Positions 15,949 through 24,894 of a stretch of DNA of 50,000 nt are shown one piece after another. The translations under genes and the position numbers were made by a program. The notes below the pieces were generated by a model, which worked only from the letters and a program-made list of their open reading frames with translations, searched no databases and was not told the origin of the DNA. Each line of letters opens with the position of its first letter. Within the stretch, counting starts at the first letter, position 1. The stretch comes from Novosphingobium sp. Chol11 (GTDB taxonomy: Bacteria > Pseudomonadota > Alphaproteobacteria > Sphingomonadales > Sphingomonadaceae): assembly GCF_945870625.1 (NCBI RefSeq), contig NZ_CAMBTS010000010.1, forward strand, positions 1 through 50,000, in the 5' to 3' direction.

Positions 15949-16569
15949 GTGCCAAAGGCCGATCCAGCGAAAGCGAGAATGCGACACGACAAATTTCACG
16001 GCCGCGTCGAAGGCAGCGGCAGGGCCTGCGATGCGCCGGGTTGCCCCACTGCGGGCGAATTTCGCGCACCCGGCGGACGCTCGCCCGGGTTTGACGGGCC
16101 GGGCGATTATCGCTGGTTTTGCCTCGATCATGTGCGCCAGTTCAACGCGGGCTATGATTTCTTTGCCGGCATGAGCACGGAGGAAATCATGGCCGCGCAA
16201 TCCCCGCTGGCAGGCTGGGAGCGCGAAACGCGCGCCTTTCGCCCCGATGCCGGGATCGATGGCGCGCCGCGCTGGAACGATTTTGCCGATCCGCTCGATG
16301 CGATCGCGCGCCGCGCGCGGATGCGCCGCGAGGATGCGCTCCACCGGCAGGATGCTGCGCGGCGGGGCATCGGGCCGGAGGAGCGCCGTGCCTACGAGAT
16401 CATGGGGCTGGGCTTCGACGCGGATCGCAAGGCGCTGCGCGCGCGCTATTCGCAGATGGTGCGCAAATATCATCCCGATCGCAACGGTGGCGATCGTAGC
16501 TATGAGCGGCAGTTGCAGGAAGTGGTCGAAGCTTACAACCGGCTCAGGGCGAGTAACGCTTTTACCTAA
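15949..16569 (+). CDS. J-domain protein with N-terminal Cys/His region
   Basis: A 206-residue protein with a C-terminal J domain from about residue 145: RRAYEIMGLG, KALRARYSQMVRKYHPDRNGG with the HPD motif at 175-177. The N-terminal half carries C27-x4-C32 and C58-x2-H61, a spacing that could bind zinc. It lacks the G/F and DnaJ zinc-finger regions, so it is a specialised co-chaperone. GTG at 15949 is the longest start; ATG at 15979 (MRHDKF) is a plausible alternative. Confidence 0.85.
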   Translation: MPKADPAKARMRHDKFHGRVEGSGRACDAPGCPTAGEFRAPGGRSPGFDGPGDYRWFCLDHVRQFNAGYDFFAGMSTEEIMAAQSPLAGWERETRAFRPDAGIDGAPRWNDFADPLDAIARRARMRREDALHRQDAARRGIGPEERRAYEIMGLGFDADRKALRARYSQMVRKYHPDRNGGDRSYERQLQEVVEAYNRLRASNAFT

Positions 16570-16595
16570 TCGAACAAAGATCAGAGGGAGAGAAC

Positions 16596-17300
16596 ATGAT
16601 GAGCGACGCGCGGACAGGTGAGCATAGTTATGATCAAATCGTGCTGGGGCGGCGCAGCATTCGCGGGTTTCAGCAACGGCCGGTGCCGCGCGCGTTGATC
16701 GAGCAAGTGCTGGCGCTCGCGATGCGCGCGCCTTCCAGTTACAACACGCAGCCGTGGAATTTCACCGTGGTCAGCGGCGCACCGCTTGATCGGATTCGCG
16801 AGGAGAACGCGCGCCGCACTTTGGCCGGCGTGCCCGATTCGCGGGAAGGCCGCCGGGGCGGAGCCTATCTCGGCGCGCACCGCGAGCGGCAGATCGAAGT
16901 GGCCAAACAACTTTTCAGCGTGATGGAGATCGGCCGCGAGGACAAGGACAAGCGGCAGGACTGGGTGATGCGCGGGTTCCGGCAATTCGATGCGCCGGTC
17001 TCGGTGGTGGTGACGTACGACCGGGTGCTGCTGGAAAGCGACATCGGACCGTTCGATTGCGGCGCGGTGACCAATGCGCTGGTCAACGCGGCATGGTCGC
17101 GCGGGCTGGGCTGCGTGATCAACAGCCAGGGCATCATGCAATCCCCCGCTGTGCGCGAACATGCAGGGATTGCCGAGGATCAGGTGATCATGATCTGCGT
17201 CGCGATGGGATATCCTGACGAGGATTTTCCCGCCAATAGCGTTGTTTCAAACCGCAAACCGGTGGCCGAAGCCGCCCGGTTTGTGGGGTTTGAGGATTAG
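16596..17300 (+). CDS. Nitroreductase family protein
   Basis: A 234-residue FMN-dependent oxidoreductase of the nitroreductase fold. RRSIRGFQQRPVP binds FMN phosphate near the N-terminus, APSSYNTQPW is at about 47-56, and the C-terminal INSQGIMQSPAVREHAGI with VAMGYPDEDFPAN matches the family. The start has GAGGGAGAG upstream. The natural substrate (quinone, nitroaromatic or enone) cannot be told. It is convergent with pckA. Confidence 0.88.
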   Translation: MMSDARTGEHSYDQIVLGRRSIRGFQQRPVPRALIEQVLALAMRAPSSYNTQPWNFTVVSGAPLDRIREENARRTLAGVPDSREGRRGGAYLGAHRERQIEVAKQLFSVMEIGREDKDKRQDWVMRGFRQFDAPVSVVVTYDRVLLESDIGPFDCGAVTNALVNAAWSRGLGCVINSQGIMQSPAVREHAGIAEDQVIMICVAMGYPDEDFPANSVVSNRKPVAEAARFVGFED

Positions 17301-17328
17301 GCCAGGGTCAGCCGCTCAGGCCTGCCGC

Positions 17329-18933
17329 TCAGGCAGCCACTGGCGCTGCCTGACGCACGCTTTCATCGACGTGGGCGGCGAACTCTTCGAAGTTGGCGAT
17401 GAACTTGCGCACCAGTTCGCTGGCTGTCACGTCATAGGCATCGCCGTCGGCCCACGCGCCGCGCGGATCGAGCAGCTTGCTGTCGACGCCGGGCACCGCA
17501 ATCGGCACTTCGAAACCGAAGTAGGGGTCTTCGCGGAATTCGGCGTTGTTCAGGCTGCCGTCGAGCGCAGCATTGAGCAGCGCGCGGGTGGCCTTGATCG
17601 GCATGCGCTTGATGCCTTCCATCGTCGCCTTGCCGCCCGACCAGCCGGTGTTGACCAGCCAGCACTTGACCCCGCCCTTGGCGATCCGCTCTTTCAGCAG
17701 ATTGCCATAGACCGAGGGATGGCGCGGCATGAACGGCGCGCCGAAGCACGTGCTGAAGGTTGCCTCCGGCTCGGTCACGCCGATTTCGGTGCCCGCGACG
17801 CGCGCGGTATAGCCCGAGAGGAAGTGGTACATCGCCTGATCGGGGGTGAGCCGCGCGATCGGCGGGAGCACGCCATAGGCATCGGCAGTGAGGAAGATCA
17901 GGTTGGCCGGAACCGGGCCCAGGTTCTGCTCGCTGGTGTTGGGAATGAATTCGATGGGGTAAGAACCGCGGCTGTTTTCGGCGAGGCTGGCATCGTCGAA
18001 ATCGAGCGTGCGGGTAACAGGGTCGATCACCACGTTCTCAAGGATGGTGCCAAAGCGCTTGGTCGTTGCGAAGATTTCAGGCTCCGCCTCGGGCGAAAGG
18101 CGGATCATCTTGGCGTAGCAACCGCCTTCGAAATTGAACACGGCCGAATCCGACCAGCCATGCTCGTCATCGCCGATCAGCGTGCGGCTGGCATCGGCTG
18201 AAAGCGTGGTCTTGCCGGTGCCGGAAAGGCCGAAGAAAACCGCCGTATGGCCATCGGGACCGATATTGGCCGAACAATGCATCGGCATCACGCCCTTTGT
18301 CGGGAGGAGATAATTGAGAATGCCGAACACCGATTTCTTCATTTCGCCCGCATAAGCGGTGCCGCCGATCAGGATCAGCTTCTCGGCGAAATTGACCGCG
18401 ACCACAGTCTCGCTGCGGCAGCCGTGGCGCGCAGGATCGGCGCGGAAGCTGGGCAGATCGATGATCGTGTATTCCGGCACGAAATGCGCCAGTTCAGCGG
18501 CGGTCGGCCGGACCAACAAGGTGCGCACAAACAGGTTGTGCCAGGCCAGCTCGTTGATCACCCGCACATTCACGCGGTAGTCCGCTTGGCTGCCGCCAAA
18601 CAGATCGGCGACATAGAGCGTGTCGCGCTCGCCCAGCGCGGCGATGAAATCAGCCTTGAGCGCGGCGAAATGCTCCGGCGACATTGCCACGTTGGTCTTG
18701 CCCCACCAAACGGTGCTTTCGGTGGTCTCATCGCGGACAATGAACTTGTCCTTGGCGCTGCGCCCGGTGTGCTTGCCGGTGGCAACCACGAGCGGGCCGT
18801 CTGCGGCAAGGATGCCTTCGCCATTGTGGATCGCGCGCTCGATCAGCGGCGCCGTTCCCAGATTGACAAAAAGGTGCTCCGGCTCGGGAAAACCCTGCTG
18901 CGAAAGCGAAACATTCAGCGCATTATCAGACAC
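17329..18933 (-). CDS. pckA: Phosphoenolpyruvate carboxykinase (ATP)
   Basis: A 534-residue enzyme converting oxaloacetate and ATP to PEP, CO2 and ADP, the entry to gluconeogenesis. It has [12 protein letters not shown] at about 53-64, the PCK-specific [14 protein letters not shown] at 190-203, the P-loop GLSGTGKTT at 235-243 and the kinase-2 motif LIGDDEHGW at 252-260. The GTG at 18933 is chosen because it gives the family length, follows GGGAG, and the ORF upstream has no family similarity. It is divergent from chvI, an arrangement widely conserved in alphaproteobacteria. Confidence 0.96.
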   Translation of the reverse strand: MSDNALNVSLSQQGFPEPEHLFVNLGTAPLIERAIHNGEGILAADGPLVVATGKHTGRSAKDKFIVRDETTESTVWWGKTNVAMSPEHFAALKADFIAALGERDTLYVADLFGGSQADYRVNVRVINELAWHNLFVRTLLVRPTAAELAHFVPEYTIIDLPSFRADPARHGCRSETVVAVNFAEKLILIGGTAYAGEMKKSVFGILNYLLPTKGVMPMHCSANIGPDGHTAVFFGLSGTGKTTLSADASRTLIGDDEHGWSDSAVFNFEGGCYAKMIRLSPEAEPEIFATTKRFGTILENVVIDPVTRTLDFDDASLAENSRGSYPIEFIPNTSEQNLGPVPANLIFLTADAYGVLPPIARLTPDQAMYHFLSGYTARVAGTEIGVTEPEATFSTCFGAPFMPRHPSVYGNLLKERIAKGGVKCWLVNTGWSGGKATMEGIKRMPIKATRALLNAALDGSLNNAEFREDPYFGFEVPIAVPGVDSKLLDPRGAWADGDAYDVTASELVRKFIANFEEFAAHVDESVRQAAPVAA

Positions 18934-19047
18934 GGCAGGTCTCCCAATTGGCGGATCGTCGGCGGCCTTCGAAAAAGGCTTTTCGCCGCCGGGTTTGCCG
19001 CCAGAGTCGTTAAGGTTCGAATACGAATGCATAGAATCGACGCCAAG

Positions 19048-19076
19048 CGCATAAGCACTGCGCATTGCGGCGTCAA
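19048..19076 (-). promoter_or_regulatory. Candidate pckA promoter
   Basis: On the minus strand TTGACG (19071-19076) is followed after 17 bases by TATGCG (19048-19053). The predicted transcript start near 19041 leaves a leader of roughly 110 bases before the GTG. The -35 is a good match, the -10 a mediocre one. Confidence 0.4.
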
Positions 19077-19077
19077 A

Positions 19078-19108
19078 CTGCGCAAAGCAAAGAAGTTTTT
19101 TTGCGCAG
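19078..19108. repeat. Perfect 9-bp inverted repeat upstream of pckA and chvI
   Basis: CTGCGCAAA at 19078-19086 and TTTGCGCAG at 19100-19108 form a perfect inverted repeat with a 13-base A/T-rich spacer. It abuts the upstream side of the candidate pckA -35 and lies 47 bases before the candidate chvI -35. A further TGCGCA occurs at about 19059-19064. The position suits an operator for a dimeric regulator; which regulator is unknown. Confidence 0.5.
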
Positions 19109-19154
19109 CAAAGTGCATGGGGCGCAACCAGCGGTCGGGGAGCAGGCGGGGTGA

Positions 19155-19183
19155 TTGCCAGCGCGTGTGCCAGGCGCTATTCA
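19155..19183 (+). promoter_or_regulatory. Candidate chvI promoter
   Basis: TTGCCA (19155-19160), a 17-base spacer and TATTCA (19178-19183). The predicted start near 19190 would give an 18- or 54-base leader depending on which chvI start codon is used. Confidence 0.4.
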
Positions 19184-19207
19184 TCATTTGCGGGGGCACA
19201 AGCAGGG

Positions 19208-20047
19208 ATGGCAATCTTGCCGCTGGCAGACCGGAAGATCGCCGTGACACTTACTCCGCCAGAGATAGCAGGATCGGCGATATCAGGCGCGGGGCCAGAG
19301 GCCCCTCCTGCCAATCCCCAAGTTGCTTCCCAGCCACCTTCCACAATCGCGCTGGTCGATGATGACCGCAACATTTTGACCACAGTGTCGATCGCGCTGC
19401 AGACCGAGGGTTTTGCCACCCGGCTCTATTATGATGGCTCCGCAGCGCTCAAAGCGCTGCTCGATAATCCGCCCGATCTTGCCGTGTGCGACATCAAGAT
19501 GCCGCAGATGGACGGGCACGAATTGCTGCGGCGCTTGCGCGAGAAGAGCCAGCTCCCGGTCATTTTCCTGACCAGCAAGGATGATGAAGCGGAGGAAGCG
19601 CAAGGTCTGGCGATGGGCGCGGATGACTACATCACCAAACCGTTCAGCCAGCGGCTGCTCATCGCCCGCATCCGCGCGATTCTGCGCCGGACCGAGATTG
19701 CGCGCCGCGATCCTGCCGGACCGGGCCCGATCGAAGCGCTGCCCGAGCCGATCCGCCGGGGGCGGTTGCTGATCGATCCGGCGCGCCATGCGGTCGAATG
19801 GGATGGGAAGCCAGTTTCGCTGACGGTTACCGAATTCCTGATCCTTGAGGCGCTGGCGTTGCGTCCCGGTGTCGTCAAGACGCGCAACCAGCTAATGGAT
19901 GCGGCGTATCACGATGATGTCTTTGTCGATGATCGCACGATCGATAGCCATATCAAGCGTCTGCGCCGCAAGTTCCGCCTCGCCGATCCGCAGTTCGCCG
20001 GGATCGATACGCTTTACGGGGCCGGATATTCCTTCGCCGATTCCTGA
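19208..20047 (+). CDS. chvI: ChvI-type response regulator
   Basis: A 279-residue OmpR-type regulator. The receiver domain begins at [13 protein letters not shown] (about 46-57), with the phosphorylated aspartate Asp95 in [17 protein letters not shown] and the KPFS lysine. The winged-helix DNA-binding domain follows, with [15 protein letters not shown] and [14 protein letters not shown]. The 45-residue Pro/Ala-rich stretch before the receiver is absent from typical ChvI. GTG at 19244 has a better ribosome site (GGAAG) and would still leave about 33 extra residues. ChvI with ChvG controls envelope and acid responses and metabolism in Rhizobiales. Confidence 0.9.
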   Translation: MAILPLADRKIAVTLTPPEIAGSAISGAGPEAPPANPQVASQPPSTIALVDDDRNILTTVSIALQTEGFATRLYYDGSAALKALLDNPPDLAVCDIKMPQMDGHELLRRLREKSQLPVIFLTSKDDEAEEAQGLAMGADDYITKPFSQRLLIARIRAILRRTEIARRDPAGPGPIEALPEPIRRGRLLIDPARHAVEWDGKPVSLTVTEFLILEALALRPGVVKTRNQLMDAAYHDDVFVDDRTIDSHIKRLRRKFRLADPQFAGIDTLYGAGYSFADS

Positions 20048-20063
20048 TGCCCCGCCACCGCGT

Positions 20064-21626
20064 TTGACCACGCGGTTCGCTTCGCGCCGCCGCGTTTGGC
20101 GCACGCGCGGGCTCTCGCTCACGGTGCGCATCCTTGCGGTGAACGTGATCGCGCTGGCGCTGCTTGCGGGCGGGTTTTTCTATCTCGACAGCTACCGCAA
20201 CCAGCTGCTCGAAGAGCGTTTCAAACTCGCGCGCGCCGAGGCGGAGATCGCCGCCGCTGCGCTGGCCGGCGCAAAGATCGCGCAGCAGCGTGCGTTGCTG
20301 GCCCAGATCGGGCCGACGCAGCGGCTGCGGCTGACGCTGTATAGCGCCAAGGGCGGGCTGATCGCCGATAGCTTTGCGCTCGCCCCACCGCCGTTTGCCT
20401 TTGTCGACCCCACCGACGAGCCATGGTTCAAGACTGCCGCGCGCTGGCTTGATCGCGCGGTTGAGTTTGTGGTGGGTACGCCCCCGATCGAGCGCTTCCG
20501 CGCGCTGCCGCAACCGGCTGCGGCCAATTGGCCGGAGATCGAACGGGCGCGTTCGAGCCAGCATGCCGAAGTCGAACTGCGCTTTGCGCCAGATCGCACC
20601 CCCGTCATCACCGCCGCCATTCCGGTTGGCAGCAAGGGCGAGATGCTGCTGACGATGCGCAATGCCATCGACGTCACCCAGTCGGTGCGCGATGCGCGCC
20701 AGACGCTGGCGTTGATCGTGGGCTTTGCGCTGCTGCTCTCCATCCAGCTGTCGCTGTTTCTGGCGCGCACGATTGTCCAGCCGCTGCGGGTGCTGGTGCG
20801 CGCTGCGGTGCGGGTCCGGCTGGGCCGTGACCGCGCGGTGGTGGTGCCGCGCCTGCCTGATCGCGGCGATGAGATCGGCCTGCTCGCGCGCGCCTTTTCA
20901 GACATGACCACGGCGCTGAGAGAGCGGATCGACGCAGTGGAAAGCTTTGCTGCCGATGTGGCGCACGAATTGAAGAATCCGCTGGCGTCGCTTTCGAGCG
21001 CGCTTGAATCGATGGACAAGGTCGAGGACCCGCAGCTTCGTCGGCAACTTGCGGCGATTGCCGCGCATGATATGCGCCGGATCGACCGCCTGATCACCGA
21101 AATCGCCGCAGCGAGCCGGATCGATGCCGAGCTTACCCGCGTGCCGTTTGCCGCGCTTGATCTGGCGCAGACGGCGCAGGCCGTTGTGGGCGCGCGCGGG
21201 ATGCGGGCGGAGCAGACCGGCGCCGATATCCGCTTTGCGTTCGGCGGCGGGACGAGCATCGTTCTGGGCGACGCGCTGCAACTAGAACGCGTGCTGGAAA
21301 ATCTGCTCGACAACGCGGTTTCCTTTTCGCCGCCGGGCGGCGTGGTCGAAGTCGCGGTGCGCGCCGATGGCGGCCGGGTGTGGCTCACGGTTTCAGATCA
21401 GGGGCCCGGCATTCCAGACAGCGAGCGCACGCGGGTGTTCGAACGCTTTCATTCGGTGCGTCCGGCAAACGAAGCCTTTGGCGCGCATAGCGGCCTTGGG
21501 CTGGCGATCGCCCGCACCATCGCCGAGGCACACGACGGCGCGCTGACCATTGCGGATCGCAAGGACGGCGGGCCGGGCGCGGTGCTTGTGCTCGATCTGC
21601 CGATGGCCGAAGAGGACGAGAAATGA
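20064..21626 (+). CDS. chvG: ChvG-type sensor histidine kinase
   Basis: About 520 residues from a TTG at 20064; no ATG gives a sensible start without a long overlap with chvI, so the start is uncertain. Transmembrane helices lie at about 22-42 and 215-235, enclosing a periplasmic sensing domain, followed by a HAMP domain. The phosphoacceptor His301 is in DVAHELKNPLASL. The ATPase domain shows NLLDNAVSFSP, VSDQGPGIP and HSGLGLAIARTI. It partners ChvI, encoded just upstream, and its 3' end overlaps hprK by four bases. Confidence 0.9.
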   Translation: MTTRFASRRRVWRTRGLSLTVRILAVNVIALALLAGGFFYLDSYRNQLLEERFKLARAEAEIAAAALAGAKIAQQRALLAQIGPTQRLRLTLYSAKGGLIADSFALAPPPFAFVDPTDEPWFKTAARWLDRAVEFVVGTPPIERFRALPQPAAANWPEIERARSSQHAEVELRFAPDRTPVITAAIPVGSKGEMLLTMRNAIDVTQSVRDARQTLALIVGFALLLSIQLSLFLARTIVQPLRVLVRAAVRVRLGRDRAVVVPRLPDRGDEIGLLARAFSDMTTALRERIDAVESFAADVAHELKNPLASLSSALESMDKVEDPQLRRQLAAIAAHDMRRIDRLITEIAAASRIDAELTRVPFAALDLAQTAQAVVGARGMRAEQTGADIRFAFGGGTSIVLGDALQLERVLENLLDNAVSFSPPGGVVEVAVRADGGRVWLTVSDQGPGIPDSERTRVFERFHSVRPANEAFGAHSGLGLAIARTIAEAHDGALTIADRKDGGPGAVLVLDLPMAEEDEK

Positions 21627-22120
21627 GCCCGAGCGAGCGCGATTGGGCGCCCCTTACAGCGCACCAGCCCGCGGAACAATGGCAGGCCACCTGCGTGGCA
21701 ATCGGGGAGCGCGGCGTTTTGATCGAGGGCGCGCCGGGCATCGGCAAATCGAGCCTGGCGCTGGCGCTGATCGATCGCGGGGCGCAGCTTGTGGGCGATG
21801 ATGGCGTGCTGCTGCACAGGGACGGACAGGCGCTGCTCGCCAGCCCGCCTCCCACCATCGCGGGCAAGATCGAAGTGCGCAATCTGGGCATTCTTGACAT
21901 GGCCTGCGCCGCCGCCGCTGTGCCAGTTGCGCTGGTGATCGTGCTCGACCGCGCCGCACCGCGCTTCATCACCGGCCCCGAAGCCGCAGTGCGGGCCGGA
22001 CATGCATTGCCGCTCATCCGGCTGTGGCCCGACAGCCCGCAATTGCCGCTGCGCGCCGAACTGGCGCTGCTCCATTATGGCGCAGGCGGGGATGGATTTG
22101 AGCTGCCAGCTGTGCGCTGA
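21623..22120 (+). CDS. hprK: HPr kinase/phosphorylase, short alphaproteobacterial form
   Basis: A 165-residue protein consisting only of the C-terminal kinase domain. The P-loop GAPGIGKSS is at 36-44, GDDG follows at about 57-60, and the IAGKIEVRNLGIL signature region is at about 79-91. The enzyme phosphorylates a serine of HPr, which is encoded downstream at 23715. The position before the P-loop where many HprK proteins have histidine is Gln here (WQATCVAI). ATGA overlap with chvG implies coupled translation. Confidence 0.88.
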   Translation: MSPSERDWAPLTAHQPAEQWQATCVAIGERGVLIEGAPGIGKSSLALALIDRGAQLVGDDGVLLHRDGQALLASPPPTIAGKIEVRNLGILDMACAAAAVPVALVIVLDRAAPRFITGPEAAVRAGHALPLIRLWPDSPQLPLRAELALLHYGAGGDGFELPAVR

Positions 22121-22177
22121 TGGGACGGTTGCGCCCCTCGCGGTGCCGCGGCGGATGCTTACGGGCTTTCCATCGTC

Positions 22178-23125
22178 ATGGGTTCGGCGCAAACCCGGCT
22201 GATGGTGCCCGATTCGGAGAAACAGCCTCAACGTATCCTGCTGGTCACCGGCGTTCTCGGCGCGGGCAAGACCACGGTGTTGCGCACGCTGGAAGACATG
22301 GGCTGGGAAGCCATCGACAATTTCCCGATCCGCTTGCTCGATCGACTGCTGGAGACCGAACCGGGCTCGGCCCAGCTCGATGCCGGCTCGCCGCTGGCGA
22401 TCGGTTTTGATACGCGCACGCGCGGGTTCGATCCGGCGCGCACGATCGAACGGGTCAAGCGGCTGACCGAGCGCGCCGATCTGATCGTCACCACCCTGTT
22501 TCTCGATTGCGGGGGGATCGAACTTGCCCGCCGCTACAACGAGACCCGCCGCCGCCACCCGATGAGCGAGGACAAGCCCGCCGCCATCGGCATTGCCGCC
22601 GAACGCGAATTGCTCGAACCGCTGCGCCGCTGGGCCGACGTCGTCATTTCGACAACCGACTTTACCGTGAACGATCTGCAACAGGCGATCCGCGAACAAT
22701 TCGCCGCGATTACGCCGCACCGCACAACGGTCACCATTAGCAGTTTCGGCTTTTCGCGCGGGACTCCGCCGCTGGCTGATCTGGTGTTCGATATGCGATT
22801 TCTGACCAATCCGCATTGGGATCCCGCCTTGCGCCCGATGACCGGGATGGATGCCCCGGTGGGCGACCATATCCGCCAGGATCCGGTATTTTCCGAGGCT
22901 TTCGAGCGTATCCGAGACTTGTTGGTGATGCTGCTTCCGCGCTTTGAGGCGAACGGGAAAGCCTATGTCAACATTGCCTTTGGCTGCACCGGCGGGCGGC
23001 ACCGTTCCGTGTTCATGGCAGAAGAGATCGCAAGCGCCTTGCGCACGCACGGATTTTCGCCCACATTGCTGCATCGCAATCTTGCCTCGCGCGCGGCCGA
23101 TATGATCGAAGGCGCGCAGACATGA
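22178..23125 (+). CDS. rapZ: RNase adapter protein RapZ
   Basis: A 315-residue protein. The P-loop GVLGAGKTT is at about 25-33, then DNFPIRLLDRLLE, DTRTRGFD and FLDCGGIELARRYNETRRRHP. The C-terminal domain contains SFGFSRGTPPLADLVFDMRFLTNP and GCTGGRHRSVFMAEEIA, all diagnostic of RapZ (YvcJ). In E. coli RapZ binds glucosamine-6-phosphate and directs RNase E to GlmZ. The regulatory RNA partner is not known in alphaproteobacteria, so the role here is inferred from synteny with PTS genes. Confidence 0.93.
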   Translation: MGSAQTRLMVPDSEKQPQRILLVTGVLGAGKTTVLRTLEDMGWEAIDNFPIRLLDRLLETEPGSAQLDAGSPLAIGFDTRTRGFDPARTIERVKRLTERADLIVTTLFLDCGGIELARRYNETRRRHPMSEDKPAAIGIAAERELLEPLRRWADVVISTTDFTVNDLQQAIREQFAAITPHRTTVTISSFGFSRGTPPLADLVFDMRFLTNPHWDPALRPMTGMDAPVGDHIRQDPVFSEAFERIRDLLVMLLPRFEANGKAYVNIAFGCTGGRHRSVFMAEEIASALRTHGFSPTLLHRNLASRAADMIEGAQT

Positions 23126-23306
23126 TTGCGCGCGGTGGCCGGAGAAAGGTTGCCCGATAAGCATGATAAAAAATGGGGATCGGTGTGTTCTGGAAGACAG
23201 AGCGTTTGGCCACCAGAGTTTCGGGCGGGAGCAGACTGCGCTCCGTTGGATTGTCTGGTGTGGCTGGCGCATACCGGCAGGTTGACTTTCGGAGCCAGAT
23301 TCCCAG

Positions 23307-23711
23307 ATGATCGGTCTTATCCTTGTGACGCACGGCGCGCTCGCCGTCGAATTTATCAACGCCATGGAACACGTTGTGGGCCGCCAGCCTGATATGGCGG
23401 CCGTCTGCATCGGCCCAAGCGACGACATGGAAAAGCGCCGCCGCGAGATCGCAGATGCCATCCGGCGGGTCGATAGCGGCGCGGGTGTCATCATCCTCAC
23501 CGACCTGTTTGGCGGCACCCCATCAAATCTGGCTATTTCGCTGATGGAAGCGGGCCGGGTCGAAGTGATCGCCGGGATCAACCTGCCGATGCTGATCCGG
23601 CTGGCCAAGGCGCGGGCGAGCATGACGGTGCGCGAAGCAACGGCGGCGGCCCGCGATGCCGGGCGCAACTACATCACGATTGCATCGGAATTTCTGGGAC
23701 AGGACGCATAG
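23307..23711 (+). CDS. PTS system EIIA component, mannose/fructose family
   Basis: A 134-residue EIIA-Man type domain (PtsM/ManX-like). The phosphoacceptor is His9 in LVTHGALA, with VIILTDLFGGTPSN at about 61-74. There are no EIIB, EIIC or EIID partners nearby, so it is a regulatory rather than a transport component, receiving phosphate from HPr encoded three bases downstream. The 181 bases upstream, after rapZ, show no gene. Confidence 0.92.
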   Translation: MIGLILVTHGALAVEFINAMEHVVGRQPDMAAVCIGPSDDMEKRRREIADAIRRVDSGAGVIILTDLFGGTPSNLAISLMEAGRVEVIAGINLPMLIRLAKARASMTVREATAAARDAGRNYITIASEFLGQDA

Positions 23712-23714
23712 GAT

Positions 23715-24044
23715 ATGACGGAGCAGGGAGCGGAAACCGAATCGGCTTTAGGTGCGCTCGATCCTGCAAACATGGCCCGCGAGGTCATCACCATCGTTAA
23801 CGCGCGCGGATTGCACGCACGGGCCAGCGCCAAGTTTGTGAACGCGGTGGCCAAGCTGCCCGAAGAGCTCATCATCAAGGTGAGCAAGGACGGGTTCGAG
23901 GCCAATGGCAGCTCGATCATGGGCCTCATGATGCTTGGCGCGGCAAAGGGCGATCGCATCGAGATCGCGGTGACCGGCGCAGATGCGCAAGGCGTGCTGC
24001 TGAAGCTGGCCGGGCTCGTCAAGGATGGGTTTGGCGAAGATTGA
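23715..24044 (+). CDS. ptsH: Phosphocarrier protein HPr
   Basis: A 109-residue HPr. The active histidine is His34 in ARGLHARAS and the regulatory serine is Ser67 in GSSIMG, the target of HPr kinase. The N-terminal extension of about 20 residues before AREVITIVNARG is longer than in E. coli HPr; an internal ATG at 23772 would remove it. With hprK and EIIA upstream it forms a regulatory PTS lacking enzyme I in this window. Confidence 0.93.
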   Translation: MTEQGAETESALGALDPANMAREVITIVNARGLHARASAKFVNAVAKLPEELIIKVSKDGFEANGSSIMGLMMLGAAKGDRIEIAVTGADAQGVLLKLAGLVKDGFGED

Positions 24045-24063
24045 CCCAGTCTCGGACAATCCG

Positions 24064-24870
24064 ATGACGCGCCGCACGATCACGGGTTTTTCCAACCCCA
24101 CGGTCAAATTCGTGCGTTCGCTCCGGGAGAAGAAACACCGCAAGCAGGAGCGCAAGTTCCTGGCCGAGGGTCTGCGTCTGCTCACCGATGCGCGCGATAA
24201 TGGCCGCATCCCCGAAATCCTGCTGATGGCCGAACGGCGCGAGGCGCATCCTTTGGTGGAGGCGCTCGAAGCCGCGGTCGATGATGCCGGCGGCGATGTT
24301 ATCGAACTGCCTATCGAACTGCTCGCCAAAGTCACCGGCAAGGACAATCCGCAGGCGGTCGCCGGGGTCTATGCCGAATGGGATACCGCGTTGGAGCGCA
24401 TAGACCGCATGAGTGCGCCGATCTGGCTGGTGGCGCAGGCGATGCGCGATCCCGGCAATCTGGGCACGATGCTGCGCACCGCCGACGCGGTTGGCGCAGG
24501 CGGGCTGATCCTGATCGATGAGTGCGCCGATCCGTTCTCGGTAGAGGCCGTGCGCGCCAGCATGGGCGCGATTTTCACGCAGCATCTGGCGCAGGCCCGC
24601 TGGGATGAGTTCATCGGCTGGTTGCGGCAGGGCGCGGGCGGGCAACTCGTGGCAGCATCGCTGCGCGAGGCGCAGCCCTATCGCGGCGCACCTTATCAAA
24701 GCCCGTGCTTTGTTATGGTCGGCAACGAGTCACGCGGCCTGCCCGAAGCGATGGAAATGGCGTGCGATCTGCGTGTCACGATGCCGATGAAGGGGCAGGC
24801 CGACAGCCTCAATGCCGCGATTGCCGCCGCCGTGCTGGCCTACGAGGTACTGGCCACCATCGGCGGTTAA
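24064..24870 (+). CDS. SpoU-type RNA 2'-O-methyltransferase
   Basis: A 268-residue TrmH/RlmB-type SPOUT methyltransferase. An N-terminal substrate-binding domain (NPTVKFVRSLREKKHRKQERKF context) is followed by the knotted domain with QAMRDPGNLGTMLRTADAVGAGGLIL (motif 1), VMVGNESRGLP (motif 2) and MKGQADSLNAAIAAAVLAYE (motif 3). The target could be 23S rRNA or tRNA. The start is taken at 24064 to avoid overlap with ptsH; ATG at 24025 is possible and would overlap by 20 bases. Confidence 0.9.
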   Translation: MTRRTITGFSNPTVKFVRSLREKKHRKQERKFLAEGLRLLTDARDNGRIPEILLMAERREAHPLVEALEAAVDDAGGDVIELPIELLAKVTGKDNPQAVAGVYAEWDTALERIDRMSAPIWLVAQAMRDPGNLGTMLRTADAVGAGGLILIDECADPFSVEAVRASMGAIFTQHLAQARWDEFIGWLRQGAGGQLVAASLREAQPYRGAPYQSPCFVMVGNESRGLPEAMEMACDLRVTMPMKGQADSLNAAIAAAVLAYEVLATIGG

Positions 24871-24894
24871 GCCTGCACTAAGACAAGTGGGGGT

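Noticed and set aside
18934..19065. N-terminal extension of pckA to the ATG at 19065
   Set aside because: The added 44 residues have no similarity to PEP carboxykinase, and the GTG at 18933 has a ribosome site and gives the normal family length.
21449..23668. 739-residue minus-strand ORF across chvG, hprK, rapZ and EIIA
   Set aside because: It is the longest shadow frame in the window, created by high third-position G+C; the four plus-strand genes are all well conserved families.
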